The notes: generated by a model from the sequence alone, not told the origin. A stretch of 64,000 nt of DNA from Strigamia acuminata (GCA_949358305.1 OX442321.1:3993605-4057604); one strand, 5' to 3'; positions 31,841 to 44,405 are shown, counted from the first letter of the stretch. Made by a program: numbers and translations.

Positions 31841-32829
31841 TCGCCCTTAAATCCCCTTCAATATGGTAAATACAAATATTCTGCTCGCGGAACCATGTGA
31901 CAAAAGACCAACTTTTAATGCCTCAAATTCGCGCATTAAAACCAGAATATTTAGCTCATTTTTCATCATTTTCTCGACATCTGTCAGTTAATTCATGATT
32001 GCCCTATCAATTAACCTCAATTGCAGGTGTGTAAAATTAAAGAGGATGCCAAGTGCACTAACACTTTCTTTCAGATATTGGTGAATGTTCCTTCATTAGC
32101 TCTAATTAAGTATTCAAAGATGTCCATTCAAATACACTGAAAAACAATCCCCCATGGTGAAATGGAGTCAAGCACCTAGCTGAACATGAACATGTGTCAC
32201 CAATTCAAACATCAATAATGAAAAGCCCTTCAAACTCAGCCAGCATCAGCCATCAGTGAAAAAAAAAGATGCAATTTAACCCAACTACCATAACTCAGCC
32301 ATTTTTAAAAAAAATAAAATTAGAAATTATCGCAGCAACATTGATTAGAAAAGAGAAGAAAATTCATTAATCCCAGACCCCCCTCCATGTTTTTTTTTTT
32401 CCTTTTTTAATTTTCAATAAAGTTGATTAATTTTTGTCCAAAAATATTACATTTAATGAAAAAAAATTAATTCAATACACTCCATCATTTTCTTAGCTGG
32501 AGGCACTTAGATGATTAATTAAAATGTAGCAAATGTGTATCAAAATAACGTAGAGACTTCTTACATTTAGGAGAATTAGTCCCATGTGTGTTTAATTAGT
32601 GTCAGCAAATGAATAGGACAAAACAACTCAGTCATGACAAATAAGTTAGTCGGCGCTTCAGATTAATTAACAGAGATTGCGCAGGACTGGTTTCAGAACA
32701 AATTAAACTTATTTTGACACAAGAAACAATATCTGCAAAATGTTCTATTTGGAGGGTTTGTGCCACTCGTAATAGTTTCTCATTTATCGACTGTTTTAGT
32801 GAGGTCAAACTCTAGTATTCGCCATCTAT
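31841..32829. other. Interval without recognised features
   Basis: AT-rich, no coding or element signal. Confidence 0.4.
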
Positions 32830-33115
32830 TACTACGTTTACATTCACCGAATTTTTTGAGTGGCGAAAAAATCAAATTGTTGTGTTTACATGCAGAATAT
32901 AATTCGTGATCACTTTCGGTTGTCGACCAACGGGGAAGTTCCGGAATCGATGCACTCATGCGCAATAAAAATAGTTCGAGTTCACTCAAATTAAACAACC
33001 TTCTGCGAGGGATTTTTCACTACTCGAATAATCCTTGTCATCCCTGTTTACATGACAGTTGTGCAAACGGAATATTTCATCTCACTCGAAATATTCCGTG
33101 CATGTAAACATAGTA
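32830..33115. mobile_element. MITE with TACTATGTTTACAT ends
   Basis: TACTACGTTTACATTCACC is mirrored by GTGCATGTAAACATAGTA. The arms repeat ACTCGAA.TATTCCG words. Its right end shares the TA used by the adjoining pogo-like element. Confidence 0.6.
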
Positions 33116-33683
33116 CAGTCGAAATTCTTTATAACGAATCGCAAGGGACCGGAAAATGTATTCGTTATAACGAGAGTTCGTTAAAATAAATTAGGTAAAA
33201 GAAATTAAATTTTATCATAAACAATATTATTTATTCATAGACATGCAAGTTTCATGTTAATTTTATCCCAATTCTTTAAAATTGTTGAAAATTGTAGAAC
33301 GGAGCAAATTAAACTCATCTGCTACAATTGGTGGCTTCTTGCCATTGTCAATGGCATTAAAAACGTTCAACTTGTCCTCAATAAAAATTGCCTTTTGTTT
33401 GGCAGCCATTTTAAAACAAGAAAATTTTGATTTTCCTTTGCTTATGGGCATCGGATGTTGTCAGTCATGTGATTCGTTTTGAAAATTCGTTAAAACAAGG
33501 GCTCGTGGGTATTACAGTGTACACAAAAACTTGTTTGTTATAACGAATAATTCGTTAAATTGAAATTCGTTATATCGAAAATACTTAACATGGTGTTCTA
33601 TGGCTGGCCAACCAAATCATTTTTAACAATTCGTTATATCGATAATTCGTTATATCACAATTCGTTATAAAGAGTTTCGACTG
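33116..33683. mobile_element. Pogo/Tigger-like DNA transposon, internally deleted
   Basis: CAGTCGAAATTCTTTATAAC is mirrored by GTTATAAAGAGTTTCGACTG, flanked by TA at 33114-33115 and 33684-33685. At 568 bp it is too short for a full transposase and keeps only an N-terminal fragment (33263-33451, minus). Many TTCGTTATA words fill the right arm. Confidence 0.75.
33263..33451 (-). pseudogene. N-terminal fragment of a pogo/CENP-B-type transposase
   Basis: 62 codons from ATG to stop. The segment AIFIEDKLNVFNAIDNGKK, followed by VADEFNLLRSTIFNN, fits the CENP-B N-terminal/psq helix-turn-helix of Tigger-type transposases, which binds the element ends. The second DNA-binding domain and the DDE catalytic domain are absent, so it cannot transpose on its own. 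It might still bind ends if expressed (inference). Confidence 0.6.
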
Positions 33684-33710
33684 TATATGTCTTTTGCTTA
33701 AAATAAAATA

Positions 33711-33809
33711 TAGTCGAACTTCATTATAACAAATCGTAAAGAACTTGAGAAATCTGTTCGTTTAACAAAAATTCGTTATACCACAGTTCGCTATATCAAG
33801 ATTTTACTG
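33711..33809. mobile_element. Mini pogo-like element, about 100 bp
   Basis: The end TAGTCGAACTTCATTATAAC and the opposite end ATATCAAGATTTTACTG resemble the neighbouring pogo-like ends, with TTCGTTATA words between. A highly deleted relative. Confidence 0.5.
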
Positions 33810-35816
33810 TTGTTTACTCCAAAGTCCACATTTCCAAAAATTTAAGAACACACTATTACGATTATACAAAAACCTAATTTTATTTAATGGAAAAATCAAT
33901 GCAATGTTGCATTTTTTCTCCTCAGCAAAAATTAAAACAAAAACAACAACAACACCTGCTTACAACATTGTGTCAACAGTTAAATAGCATTAACCAAGCG
34001 TTAATTAACTTGGTAATCTCTTTTGCATTTAAAATGTCACTCAAAAGTTGCAATAATGCCAAGAAATAAACCACACATGCACTAAATTCATCAACTCTCA
34101 TTGCTGATTAATTAAACTTTCATAGTCATATTCAGCCTTATGCAGTACGTATTTCACTTCACTAAATCCAGCAGGAAAACTGGCAAATTCGACCAGTTGC
34201 CAGGCAACATGATCCTCTTTCCTCAGAATTCACTGCAACATTGATCATAGATAACTTCCATGTATTTTTCAACCCCTTGGACATCAAGTTGAACAAACTT
34301 CTAATTTTGGCCACTCGGAGTGTTAATCCTGCAAAACCTTGTAAGTTACAGTGTTACACTTTAAATCTTACATGCACGCATCATTAACCAAACCCTCATG
34401 ATGCCATAATGTCGAGAAGGTGGTAATTTATAGCACTATCAACACACTGCAAGTTTTAAAGTTGATAATTGTAAATAATAGTGTGGAATACAAATTCCCT
34501 GCTTGAAGTAAAGACACGACATAAATTACACCAATTTCCACTGAATAACCACTGTTGCATGCTAATAGCTGCATTCAAATTGGTTAAGAAAAATCTGCTT
34601 AAATGTTTTAAGTTGATTTTAAGTCGTGCGACTGCTTAATTAATCTTTAGCAACAAATAATGAAGCCTTTAAAGCTATAGGGCAGGGGTCGGCAAGTAAT
34701 TTTAAGTAGGGTCCGGATACTATTGTAAATTTCTATCGAGGTCCAGAAAAGAACAGTTAAAAACCTTACTAAAAACCTAAGAAAACGGAAAAACACTTAA
34801 AAACCAAATAAACACCCCAATAAACACACACAACCCGAAAAATACCAATAAAACCTAAAAAACACAAAAAAAAACAGGAAAAACAAGAAAAGAGACACCA
34901 AAAAACCAAAGAAACAAAGGGGAAAACGTCGCTAAAATGTCACCGCGGTCCAAATTTCGACCTTCCGCGGTCCGTATAAGTATCCGTAATGGAAATATTA
35001 TGGAAATACATCTTTCCATAGTATATTCTAATTTACAGTATTGGAAATATGATGGAAATATAACTTTCCATACATATTTCCACAATGTGGAAAGATGACC
35101 TTTACACACTATATTTCACAATGACTTTCCACATGGAAATCTCTTTTTTTGCAGCCTGTAAACAAATATACAAATAAATAAATAAATAAATGATAATCAT
35201 ACTCATTTAGAGGCATTTAAGCTTTAAGTATTTGTTTAACCAATTTGAAAGCATCTATTGTTGTAATGGAGACTTTTAGTTCGATTCCCAGTCCTGGACT
35301 CTCAAGCAGCTTGCCTTTATTCGATATCGACGGACGTCAAGCTAAGTTGAATGGCTCATAATCTACCACCTACCTTCAATAGGAGCATTCAAAACTGAAA
35401 TAGATTATACAAAAGCTTTATGATCGATTCTATAATCCTCTTAAAATGTTTTGAACTTTCGACGTACCAGATAATGTTGATCAAGGAACTAGTTCTTGAA
35501 AACCACAGGATTTAAAGATTAGTTTCATTATAGTTTTTCAAAAAAAGAACAAAACAGGTCACCTTGTTAGCACCAGAATGTTTGAGATAATTCTTCTTTA
35601 AACATCAACAGCAATGTCACTGGCAACAAACACCCACATGGCCTTGTTCAACCCCACCCTGCCAGGATGAGTTGATGTTGAGAGTTGAGATTAACATACC
35701 ACAGAGAGTTGATAATGAAAGTGCACGTGCGCAATAAAAGGCAATCATGGGGAATAAATTAAATGAATATTAGGATTTCACACAGAAGATGTGTGTTACT
35801 TGCTGGATTGTTAGTA
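33810..35816. other. Interval with a possible hAT end and TGGAAAT repeats
   Basis: CAGGGGTCGGCAAGTAA at 34683 resembles a hAT terminal repeat, but I found no matching right end. 34980-35140 holds scattered ATGGAAAT/TTTCCATA words on both strands. No gene seen. Confidence 0.35.
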
Positions 35817-36594
35817 TAGTAGAGCCTCGATTACGCGAACGAATTGGGGACGTGAGTGTTCATAACACCGAATTGTTCGTACATTAGGTTTATACACATA
35901 CTGTACTGCATATGAAAATAAAGAGTCATTAAAATGTAGTTAAAAAGCATTAAAACCGACCAAAAATGGATAAAAATCGTCAAAAAACATTAAAAATCGA
36001 TAAAAATCGTCAAAAAACATTAAAAATAGATATAAATCGTCAAAAAACATTAAAAACAGAGAAAAATCGTCAAAAACATTAAAAATATATAAAAATCGTC
36101 AAAAAACATTAAAAATAGATAAAAATTGTCAAAAAACATTAAAAATAGATACAAATCGTCAAAAAATATTAAAAACTGATTAAAAACTTGTGAAAATCGT
36201 CAAAAAGACATTAAAAACTGATTAAAAACAGGTGAAAATCGTCCAAAAACATTAAAAATCGATAAAAACCGATAAAAACCGATCAAAATCGATCAAAACC
36301 CGATAAAATCGATCAAAACCCGATAAAATCGATCAAAACCCGATAAAATCGATCAAAAACCAATCAAAACCCATCAAAATCGATCAAAAACAGATCAAAA
36401 TCGATCAAAAACCAATAAAAATCGATTAAAACCAATTAAAAACCTATAAAAATTGACTAAAACCTATTAAAAACCTATAAAAAATCGATTAAAAACTGAT
36501 AAGAATCAGTAAAAAATCGATTAAAAATCGCTTACTGCAGTTCGGACAACCGATCGTTCGTATAAGCGGTATTCCGATAATCGAGGCTCCACTG
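35817..36594. mobile_element. Pogo-like element filled by a minisatellite
   Basis: The left TAGTAGAGCCTCGATTACGC is mirrored by the right end whose complement reads CAGTGGAGCCTCGATTATCG. TA precedes the left end. Such CAGTRGAGCCTCGATTA ends are typical of pogo/Tigger elements. Almost the whole interior (35935-36540) is tandem repeat. Confidence 0.65.
35935..36540. repeat. Minisatellite, about 30-bp unit then shorter CGATCAAAA units
   Basis: About ten units with AAAAATCGTCAAAAAACATT and ATAGAT, followed from 36245 by shorter AAAATCGATCAAAACCCGAT units. The change of unit is stepwise, as in receptor intron 2. Confidence 0.85.
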
Positions 36595-37540
36595 AATGTG
36601 AGAGGAAAACCTGAGGTTAGAGATTTGGTTTCACCCCGCTGCAATGGAAGAGACCCATTGACGAGGAGTGAAGCTAAAACAGGCAAACTTGATGAAACTT
36701 TGGCGACGAAATCAAGCTAAAATTACTACAACCCACTGATTGGCGAAAAACAATCAGCTCAGATCCGAAAGGAGCCTGCACGAGCAGTTGAACCCACAAC
36801 CCCCCATTGCCGGTCGGGTCGCAGATCGAGTTTAAAAAGTAATCAATCTTCTGTCGAAATTCAAAGACTCTTGCGCGCTGAACTTTAATTCAATTATAGA
36901 TGATATTGGCATATCACTATGAAAATTCAATTTGTCTATCAATTTTCTACATCCGAATCACCATAGCAACTATACTTATCTACCTCAGCTAGAGCTCCAG
37001 ATACTAAGTATTTTCTAGATAGAATCAACATAGCATCTAAGCTGCTGTGTGACCCAGTGGCAGCAATTTATTCTAGAAAAAACTCGGCCAAGTTCTGGGT
37101 AAGAATTGCAGCAATATCGATTCCTGGATACATTTTTAAATATTTAATATCTTGTTGGCTGGAGGATGGAATTAGTCTTGAAAAATTTAATTTTTCTACG
37201 CACACATGATTCTATTATGAATTTTGGCATTTTGTGATTTTTTTTAGGGTTTGACCGACGCCGTACACCAATACCGACTTTTTCCAAGGTGTCTGAAAAT
37301 TTAACTGTCAGGAAACCATGTTGGAAACCTCCAAACCAAGTTTCATCAAAATCCGAGAGACGGTTTTTGAGATCTGGACTTTTTGAACACACTTTGTCGA
37401 AAAAGTAAAATTGTTATTTACTCTATTAATTTGTATTCATTACGCCGATTAAAAAAGCAAAAAAATATATAAATTAACAAAAACAATAATATACTGTACG
37501 TTTTAAATATTTTTATACAAATCTGAATATAACACCATGG
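36595..37540. other. Interval without recognised features
   Basis: No gene seen. The frame at 37144-37392 has no motif. Confidence 0.4.
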
Positions 37541-37808
37541 CAGAGATGTGCATTGGCCTAAAAACCGTACCCGTTACCCGCCCGTTACCCGTCTCCAAAA
37601 AAATTCTCTACCCGTACCCGCCCGTACCCGAGGGATCCCAAACCCTACCCGACCCGTACCCGTACGCGAATGCGATCACGTGCGCTTACTGATCGATTTC
37701 GATGAAATCATCGATGACGCTAACGTCATAAATTAAATATGTACGATGCACGTTGTTCGTACCTGACGCTTACCCAATGGGGAGACCCGTACCCAATGCA
37801 CATCTCTG
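37541..37808. mobile_element. hAT-like MITE with CAGAGATGTGCATTGG ends
   Basis: CAGAGATGTGCATTGG is mirrored by CCAATGCACATCTCTG. The left arm is an array of CCCGTACCCG words. Flanking octamers CACCATGG and CACCATAA match at 6 of 8 positions, fitting a decayed 8-bp duplication. Confidence 0.6.
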
Positions 37809-38078
37809 CACCATAATGTTGTATTTGAAAAACAATAAAAAAATCCGAATATAACATCATGGTGTAAAAGCTGAAGTGGTGTTATATTCGAATTTTTCAA
37901 CAATGTTTCACAACTTGCAGTTTTAAAAGAAACTTGAATACAACACCATGGTGTTATTTTCGGGGGAAGACGATAGGGATGTTGTTGAATAAAAGGCTCC
38001 TTTTGCAAAGAAATCACCGATAACGTTTTTTGCCCGCTTGGTTTTACTTGGAAAAATTCAATTTCATCTCTTCAAATT
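37809..38078. repeat. AACACCATGGTGTT palindromes
   Basis: Several versions of GAATATAACACCATGGTG and its mirror occur between 37515 and 37955 on both sides of the hAT-like MITE, so the MITE has landed in an older palindromic repeat. Confidence 0.5.
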
Positions 38079-38829
38079 CTAATGCCCCGTTCACACTTAA
38101 ACCACTTTTCTACATAACCCGCCCACTTTTAGAAAGTCTTGTGTTCACACTTGTTCCAGTTTTCTACAACTCAAAACAAAATGGCGAGACTTCTACAACT
38201 TTAAGTTGTAGAAGTGATTTCTTCAACTTGACGTCACAACTCTAAGTCCCGCCCCCATTCTGTCATGTGACTGATTGTACAAAAATCCAAAATATAAAAT
38301 GGATGCCAATTCAACTTTTCACGCAACTTTCGGCATCAAAATAAAGTACTTTCGAAGACGTGTAAAAATTAATAAAAATGTGGAGAAAAAGACGAGCTTT
38401 CTTTTAAAAAAAGTACATATTTCTAGCCCTAACGGTTCGTGAAATACGAACGAAAATGCGTTTCGGTCGCTTCAGTTAGAGTGAAGATAAGATCGTGACC
38501 TTCGTTTTGGCCCAAAATTATCAAGTTTACGTGCAGACAAAAATTTAAAAAATATGTGAGATTACTAAACTGGCATCTATCTTTCTTTTAAACAAAAAGC
38601 AGAGGTTTCTATCTTTAATGGTTCATTAGCTGCAAGTAGAAATGCAAACCCCTATCTTTCAGTGTGTAAGTTAACCCTAATAAATTAATGTACCAGCATT
38701 ATTGCAATATTGCATCACTGATTTCTACATAACTAATGAACAAGTGTGAACAGTCTAATTCACACTGTAGAAATTAGACTAAAAGTCACAACTTCTACAT
38801 AAGTGGTTCAAGTGTGAACCACGCATTAG
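38079..38829. repeat. Palindromic element, GTTCACACTT ends
   Basis: CTAATGCCCCGTTCACACTT is mirrored by AGTGTGAACCACGCATTAG. The arms contain repeated TTCTACA and TTCACACTTG words. Non-coding. Confidence 0.65.
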
Positions 38830-39557
38830 TTTAAAAGGGTGACACATGATTGAAAGACACTCTATTGAAACTGACAAGTGTACAAGCTCAGATGTCACCT
38901 TTAATGCTTTAGAGAAATAAGTCCAACAAGTGTGTGAAACTTGACTTGGTGTTGTCAACATGCAAACAAGAATGTTTTTTATTATAATTTTAATCCATTA
39001 CATATGTTCTTGGTTCTCTAGTGGGCAATACCCCTTTTCAAAGTGTCCTTCGCAAACCCCAACAAGTCCACACCAAGATATTTGTTCAGCAATTGATTTA
39101 TAGTGTTTTGTGACCTCAGTTGCAATGCAAACTAACCCACTCAGTGTAAACAGAAAGTCAGAAACTGAAACAAACAAGTTCACACTCCTAAATAACTTCT
39201 ATCAAGTATAATCAACAAGAATTGGTAAAGCTGTAAGCACAGATCAATACACCAGAGTATGGTGAACACACTTAAGGTCGAAAGACAAAAAGCAAGACTT
39301 CACCGGTAACGCAGCTAAAATCCCCACTATATCTTGAAATTGAACTTTCAAGTTTGCTTTCACACAGCAAACAAATCTGACATCAGTTTGTTTGCGCAAA
39401 CTGTTTAAGGATTCTTTAAGGACTCTAAAATACCCCTCAAGGAACAAAGTTAGCTGCTCGACTGCTCTCTCAGCCAGCATAACAAATGAACTCTGACTTC
39501 TTTCAAGTTGGTAAGTTTACTCACTTTTTCAGCAGTTCCCTAACCAAGAATTACAGC
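38830..39557. other. Interval without recognised features
   Basis: Mixed AT-rich sequence; short frames only. Confidence 0.35.
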
Positions 39558-40060
39558 CACTGGAAAAAAATATGACTTTACAAATTGTAAATGTTCCAAA
39601 AGTTAATGCGGAAATGTGAGCTTTACAGTTTTTGTAAAGTTGTTGTAAAATCGAAGAAAAATTAGACATTTAACATTGAATTTAATCACTTTGTAAATTT
39701 CATGTGTAAATATTTTGAAATAAATTATAATAAATTTAGAAGTTTAAAATAACATATTTAAGGTTTAAAATTATAAAATTAAAAAAAAGAATTAAAATTA
39801 AATTAAATTTATTGTTAAAACTGACAAATTTAAAATCAAATTTAAATTAAATTTCTTGTTAAATTTGACAAATTTGAAATTTACAAACTGTAAAGTTATT
39901 GTGCGTGTTCATTGTAAAATGTCTTTTTAATTTTGTAAAGTTCTTGTTTAAAACAAAAATTTACAATTTTTGTAAATGTGACTTGTCAAAGCCGAAAGTT
40001 CAAATTTACATTAACTTTTCAGCAATTAAAAGACGTGTAAAGCCATAATTTTTTCCAGTG
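39558..40060. repeat. Palindromic element, CACTGGAAAAAA ends
   Basis: CACTGGAAAAAAATATGACTT is mirrored at 40060. The subterminal word TTTGTAAA is repeated on both arms. Non-coding. Confidence 0.6.
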
Positions 40061-43000
40061 AGCATACTATGAAATATTCAACATCTTTCTTGTGGTGCAA
40101 ACTGATTCTTACAATTTATTCTCCATACTAAATTGACGTACACAACTCCGATGAACAGTCGTCTTCAAAAAAACTCGATGTTCACCGTTTGCCAGCAATT
40201 GAAATTTTGAGTAATTTCATGTTTTGCGACGTGCATAAATTAAAACCCCACTAAATTTCCTTGGTTTCCCACTAAAAAAAAACTAAATCTCCCACTAACT
40301 GACTTTTCCACTAACGTAATCACCGAAGGTTATATTTATTTTATATTTTTTAACGATTTTAATGACGAATATATTTACAGTATCTACCGTCAACCTTAAC
40401 TGGGGTAGTTTTCCTTTCCCCAGTCCTTGGTGAAATACTTGTACAAGGGTTCATCTGTCACCAAGAATTCTTTTTTTTGGAATTCAATCCCGATCAATAT
40501 CTAGACAAAAAACAGTTGAAGTGGATCGCACCTGTGTTCCCATTTGGATACAAAGTAGCACAGTTGAAGGGGAAAAAAAGTCAGACCCAACACACAGTTT
40601 TTGTTCATACATTAGGACTTAAAACTGCACACGTCTTGTCTATTCAATCAAGTAGCTTCATCAAAATAAATTGATTCTGAAATGGTTCTGATTGGCTACA
40701 TTCAAGCAGCTTTTCCTGAAATGCACCCACCTTAAAGTTCAAGTTCAATGTCAACAAGACACAATTTTGATGTGTGGCAACAAGTTTTTTGGCATTGTAT
40801 CATTATTACAGCTCCTTTTAACCTAATTAACCTGTGCAATAGATAGCTGGAGATTCAGCAGTGAGAGAAAGATGACGGGAGCAATAAAAAAAAACTAATT
40901 ACCGGTAACTAAAATACTCTCATTGAGTGCGGGATGCTAACTGAATGCGGTATCTTTACAACGCGGGTCTAAAGTGAACAAAACGACTAAAATAAATGTC
41001 TAAAATGACCAAAACGACTAAAATAAATGTCTAAAATAACCAAAACGACTAAAACAAATGTCTAAAATGACCAAAACGACTAAAACAAATGTATAAATTG
41101 ATCAACAACCCTAAAATAAATATTTAACCTTCAAAGAAAGTTGCTGTCCCTAAATGTGTATATGCCATATAAGGCAATACGCATTTAGGGACAACAAATT
41201 CCTTGAATAAGAAAATTTTTTTCTATTCAGTTTTTTTTTTCTGAAAATTTGTGATTTTGTTTACATTATACTGAACTTTATCTCAGATAAAATTTAAAGT
41301 CATCAGACATTCGATTAATTATTTATGTTAAATGAAAATTTCTTGCCCCTTATAACTCCAGCAAAACTATTAAGCTGGCTTCACTGCCTTAGTAAGGAAC
41401 ACTTGGCTATTACCAGTAGTGCTTAAACCCACCACTAGTTGGTGATAGATTCTTTACCAGTATCACCATTGTTCACAACTAGCACCACCTACAAATTTAG
41501 CAGCAAACTTAAAAAAGCCTAAACAGCACTTTAACTAATTGACCTGAAAATTATCCCTAAACAAGTAATGCCCTAATCCAGTCCCGCAAAACCCGAATGT
41601 TCGACTTTAAATTGATCTTTCACATTTGCCGCTCATGGCGCCATCACGCGGCATGAATATTCAACATTAGCCAGACTCACTCACACTTCAGCCTAAAGCT
41701 TGGTTCACACTTGCGGATACGCTGCAGAATTGTTGCATCCGGGGTTTGCTGCAATGAGCTGTGATTGGCTGCGGGAAAAAAATCGCGCGGAAAAATAGGA
41801 AATATTTCTTATTTTCCGCGCGATGATCAACATCCTGCAACAGCTAACAAAAAATATGCCCAAATGGTCATTGAAAAAGAAGATTTCTTCCCCTTCACTT
41901 ACTTTGCTGGTCTCCAGAGAAGAACTGTCAGCTGTTGACAACTGGACATCAGTGGCGGCCGAGAATAAAAAGTATGTGATGAGAATTTAAAGTCCCTTCT
42001 CTATTTCTTCTCCAAAAAGCACCTAAACAACAATAAATAAAAAATAAATAAAATATAAAAATATTTTTTTTTGTATTAAATCCGAGTTAATCTTAGAAAA
42101 CCCTGAACAAAAAATCGAGACCGATTTCTTTGCAATCTTCATCCAGCTTTGCCACTACTGACTACTAGTGAGAGAAACCTGCACCACTAATGCATCCCTT
42201 CTTGCAATTAAGCCTCTATTAATTAATTAATTCATTTAAAAAATTAATTTTTCAATAATTCAAGCCTAATGTTCTAATTTAAGAATGTGACTCCATTACT
42301 TTTATTAAATTTCATTTTCATTTGTGCAAAAAACAAAAAACAAAAAAATCGTTGAAATGTGAACTTGAATCAAATTGACGGAAACCACTTCATGAAATAG
42401 ATTTTCTCCGATGAACCCTTTTTCATAAAATGAAAAATAAAATTCATGACACAAAAAAAAAAAAAAAAATAGGTTAAAAAAATATTCTCTGCACACTTCG
42501 TAACGCCCGCCCAAAAGCGGGCATCAATCACACACTACTGCCGTGCAGTGAAGCTCATCGGAGTGCGGCGAAAGACGGAAAGCGCAACCGGCGCTGTGCT
42601 CCTCGAATAAGGTGTATTTTTTTCCACACATTTTTAAAGGTAAATTTCGCTTTAATCCCATCTTTTCCCAAGACTCACTGCTGTAACTTTAAAGATAAGT
42701 AGCTAATAGTTAATTACCAATTAATTTCATCAAAAAATCAACTAAATTAGCATTTAAGCTGCTTTAATACCAACAAATAATGCTTTTTCCAATAAATAAT
42801 GACCAATAATAAACATTAGTTTCTCCTTTAAACTAAATTGGCTTCTACTTGACTTCGTTTCACATTTAATCAATCGTTCAATCTTTTACTGACCACTAAG
42901 AACCCCAACATTTTTTTTTTCATATCAGCAAATCCGTTTTGAAATAAGATAAGTTGGCACATATACGATTTCCTAAAAGCTAGTTTCATCATTTCAAATA

Positions 43001-43092
43001 CGTGCAAATTAAAGGTCAAAACTGACCATTAGTGTGCGTAGTTATGGTTTAGATGGCTGGGCCCGTGTGGACCTATATAGTGTGTCGCTATA
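40061..43092. other. Interval with a minisatellite, a hairpin and a GC-rich patch
   Basis: 40985-41105 is a 30-bp minisatellite (AACGACTAAAATAAATGTCT). 41782-41824 is a near-perfect 43-bp hairpin with ATCGCGCGGAAAA stems. 42484-42600 is a CpG-rich patch with a GCCCGC...GCGGGC hairpin (42505-42522) and no open frame; it could be a non-coding first exon, but nothing proves it. Confidence 0.45.
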
Positions 43093-43839
43093 CAGGGTGT
43101 CCTGCCGAATACCTACCAGGTGAATTATTTCACAATCGTGTAAATTTAAAAATACTTTTGATTAGGAATTTATGTAAATGACAAGTGACGAATTCAATGA
43201 AACATGTTAAATTCATGTGACATTGTTGAATCACTGTTTTGCAACTCGTAACTTTTAAACCAACAATGCTACGCAAAAAATGTCAATTGCAAAGTTGTAA
43301 AGAACCATCTAATTAGTCTAGAACTGTTCTTAAAAAAATTATTTCTTTCTGAAAAGTTTTGAGAAAAAAAGGTTTGAAATGTTAGTCTACTCAGCTTTGT
43401 AACTCAGCTTTGTAACTCAGCTTTGTAACTTAAAACTATTGAGACAACCTAGCTCATCCTCAATTAGGACACTTTATTGGGTCATACTTGTAAGTAGAAG
43501 AGAGGAAACACAATAGGAAATAGAAAAATTTATTTAAGAGGAAATACTTGTAATTTATTTTGGAAATACATTCCACATGATAGTTTTAGGTTACAAAGCT
43601 GAGTAGACTAACATTTCAAACCTTTTTTTCTCAAAACTTTTCAGTAAGAAATAATTTTTTTAAGAACAGTTCTAGACTAATTAGATGGTGCAAAACAGTG
43701 ATGCAACAATGTCACATGAATTTAACGTGTTTCATTGAATTCGTCACATGTCAGTTACATAAATTCATAATCAAAAGTATTTTTAAATTTATATGATTGT
43801 GAAATAATTCACCTGGTAGGTGTTCGGCAGGACACCCTG
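43093..43839. mobile_element. CAGGGTGTCCTGCCGAA palindromic element
   Basis: CAGGGTGTCCTGCCGAATACC is mirrored at 43839, and the arms match for about 300 bp. It shares the outer CAGGGTGTCC with the elements at 10831 and 12001 but not their interior. Besides TA, a longer flank TAGTGTGTCGCTA is repeated on both sides. GCTTTGTAACTCA is tandemly repeated three times near 43402. Confidence 0.7.
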
Positions 43840-43844
43840 TATAG

Positions 43845-44405
43845 TGTGTCGCTAAAATGAAATCGCTAATAGTAATATTACTATTAGCCAACGTGATTCA
43901 AATGTAATTTGGTGTTTGATACTTTTTCACACACACTGAGGAAAATTAGTATTGTGACAAACTTGGCGTTTTCATTTTAGCGATTTCATTTTAGCGACAC
44001 ACCATTTTAGCAAACATGTCATTTTAGCGACACTAAAAATCGCTAAAATCACATGTTCGCTAAAGTGATGGTCGCTAAAATGGCACTAATACTAACACTA
44101 ATATTAACCTAACCATACAGTTTAGGTTTAATTCCTAAGAAGGGCTAACAAGGGGGGGGACGGCGCCCCCCTTGACTCCCCGTAAACCTAACCTTACTGG
44201 TTTTTTGATGCAAACCACTTTTTTGAGCCGGCTTGTCGCGGTAAATCGTGTCGCGTCGCTAAAACGTAGCGATCGCTAAAATGTCGCGACGCTAAAACGT
44301 GTCGATCACTACTGGAAAATTACCTTATTGTCGCTAAAACGTGATCGCTAAAATAAAACTTTTTTTTGTAAAAATTGCTAAAATGAGCGTTGCTAAAATG
44401 ACTTT
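43845..44405. repeat. Palindromic element C: CGCTAAAATG arms around the shared core
   Basis: More than ten copies of CGCTAAAATG or its complement lie on each side of a core at 44128-44262. The core has CCTAAGAAGGGCTAACAAGG, a G-run/C-run hairpin, AAACCTAACCTTACTGG and GGCTTGTCGCGG. This core is the closest match to that of element A (3218-3345), although the arms are unrelated to A. Confidence 0.7.
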
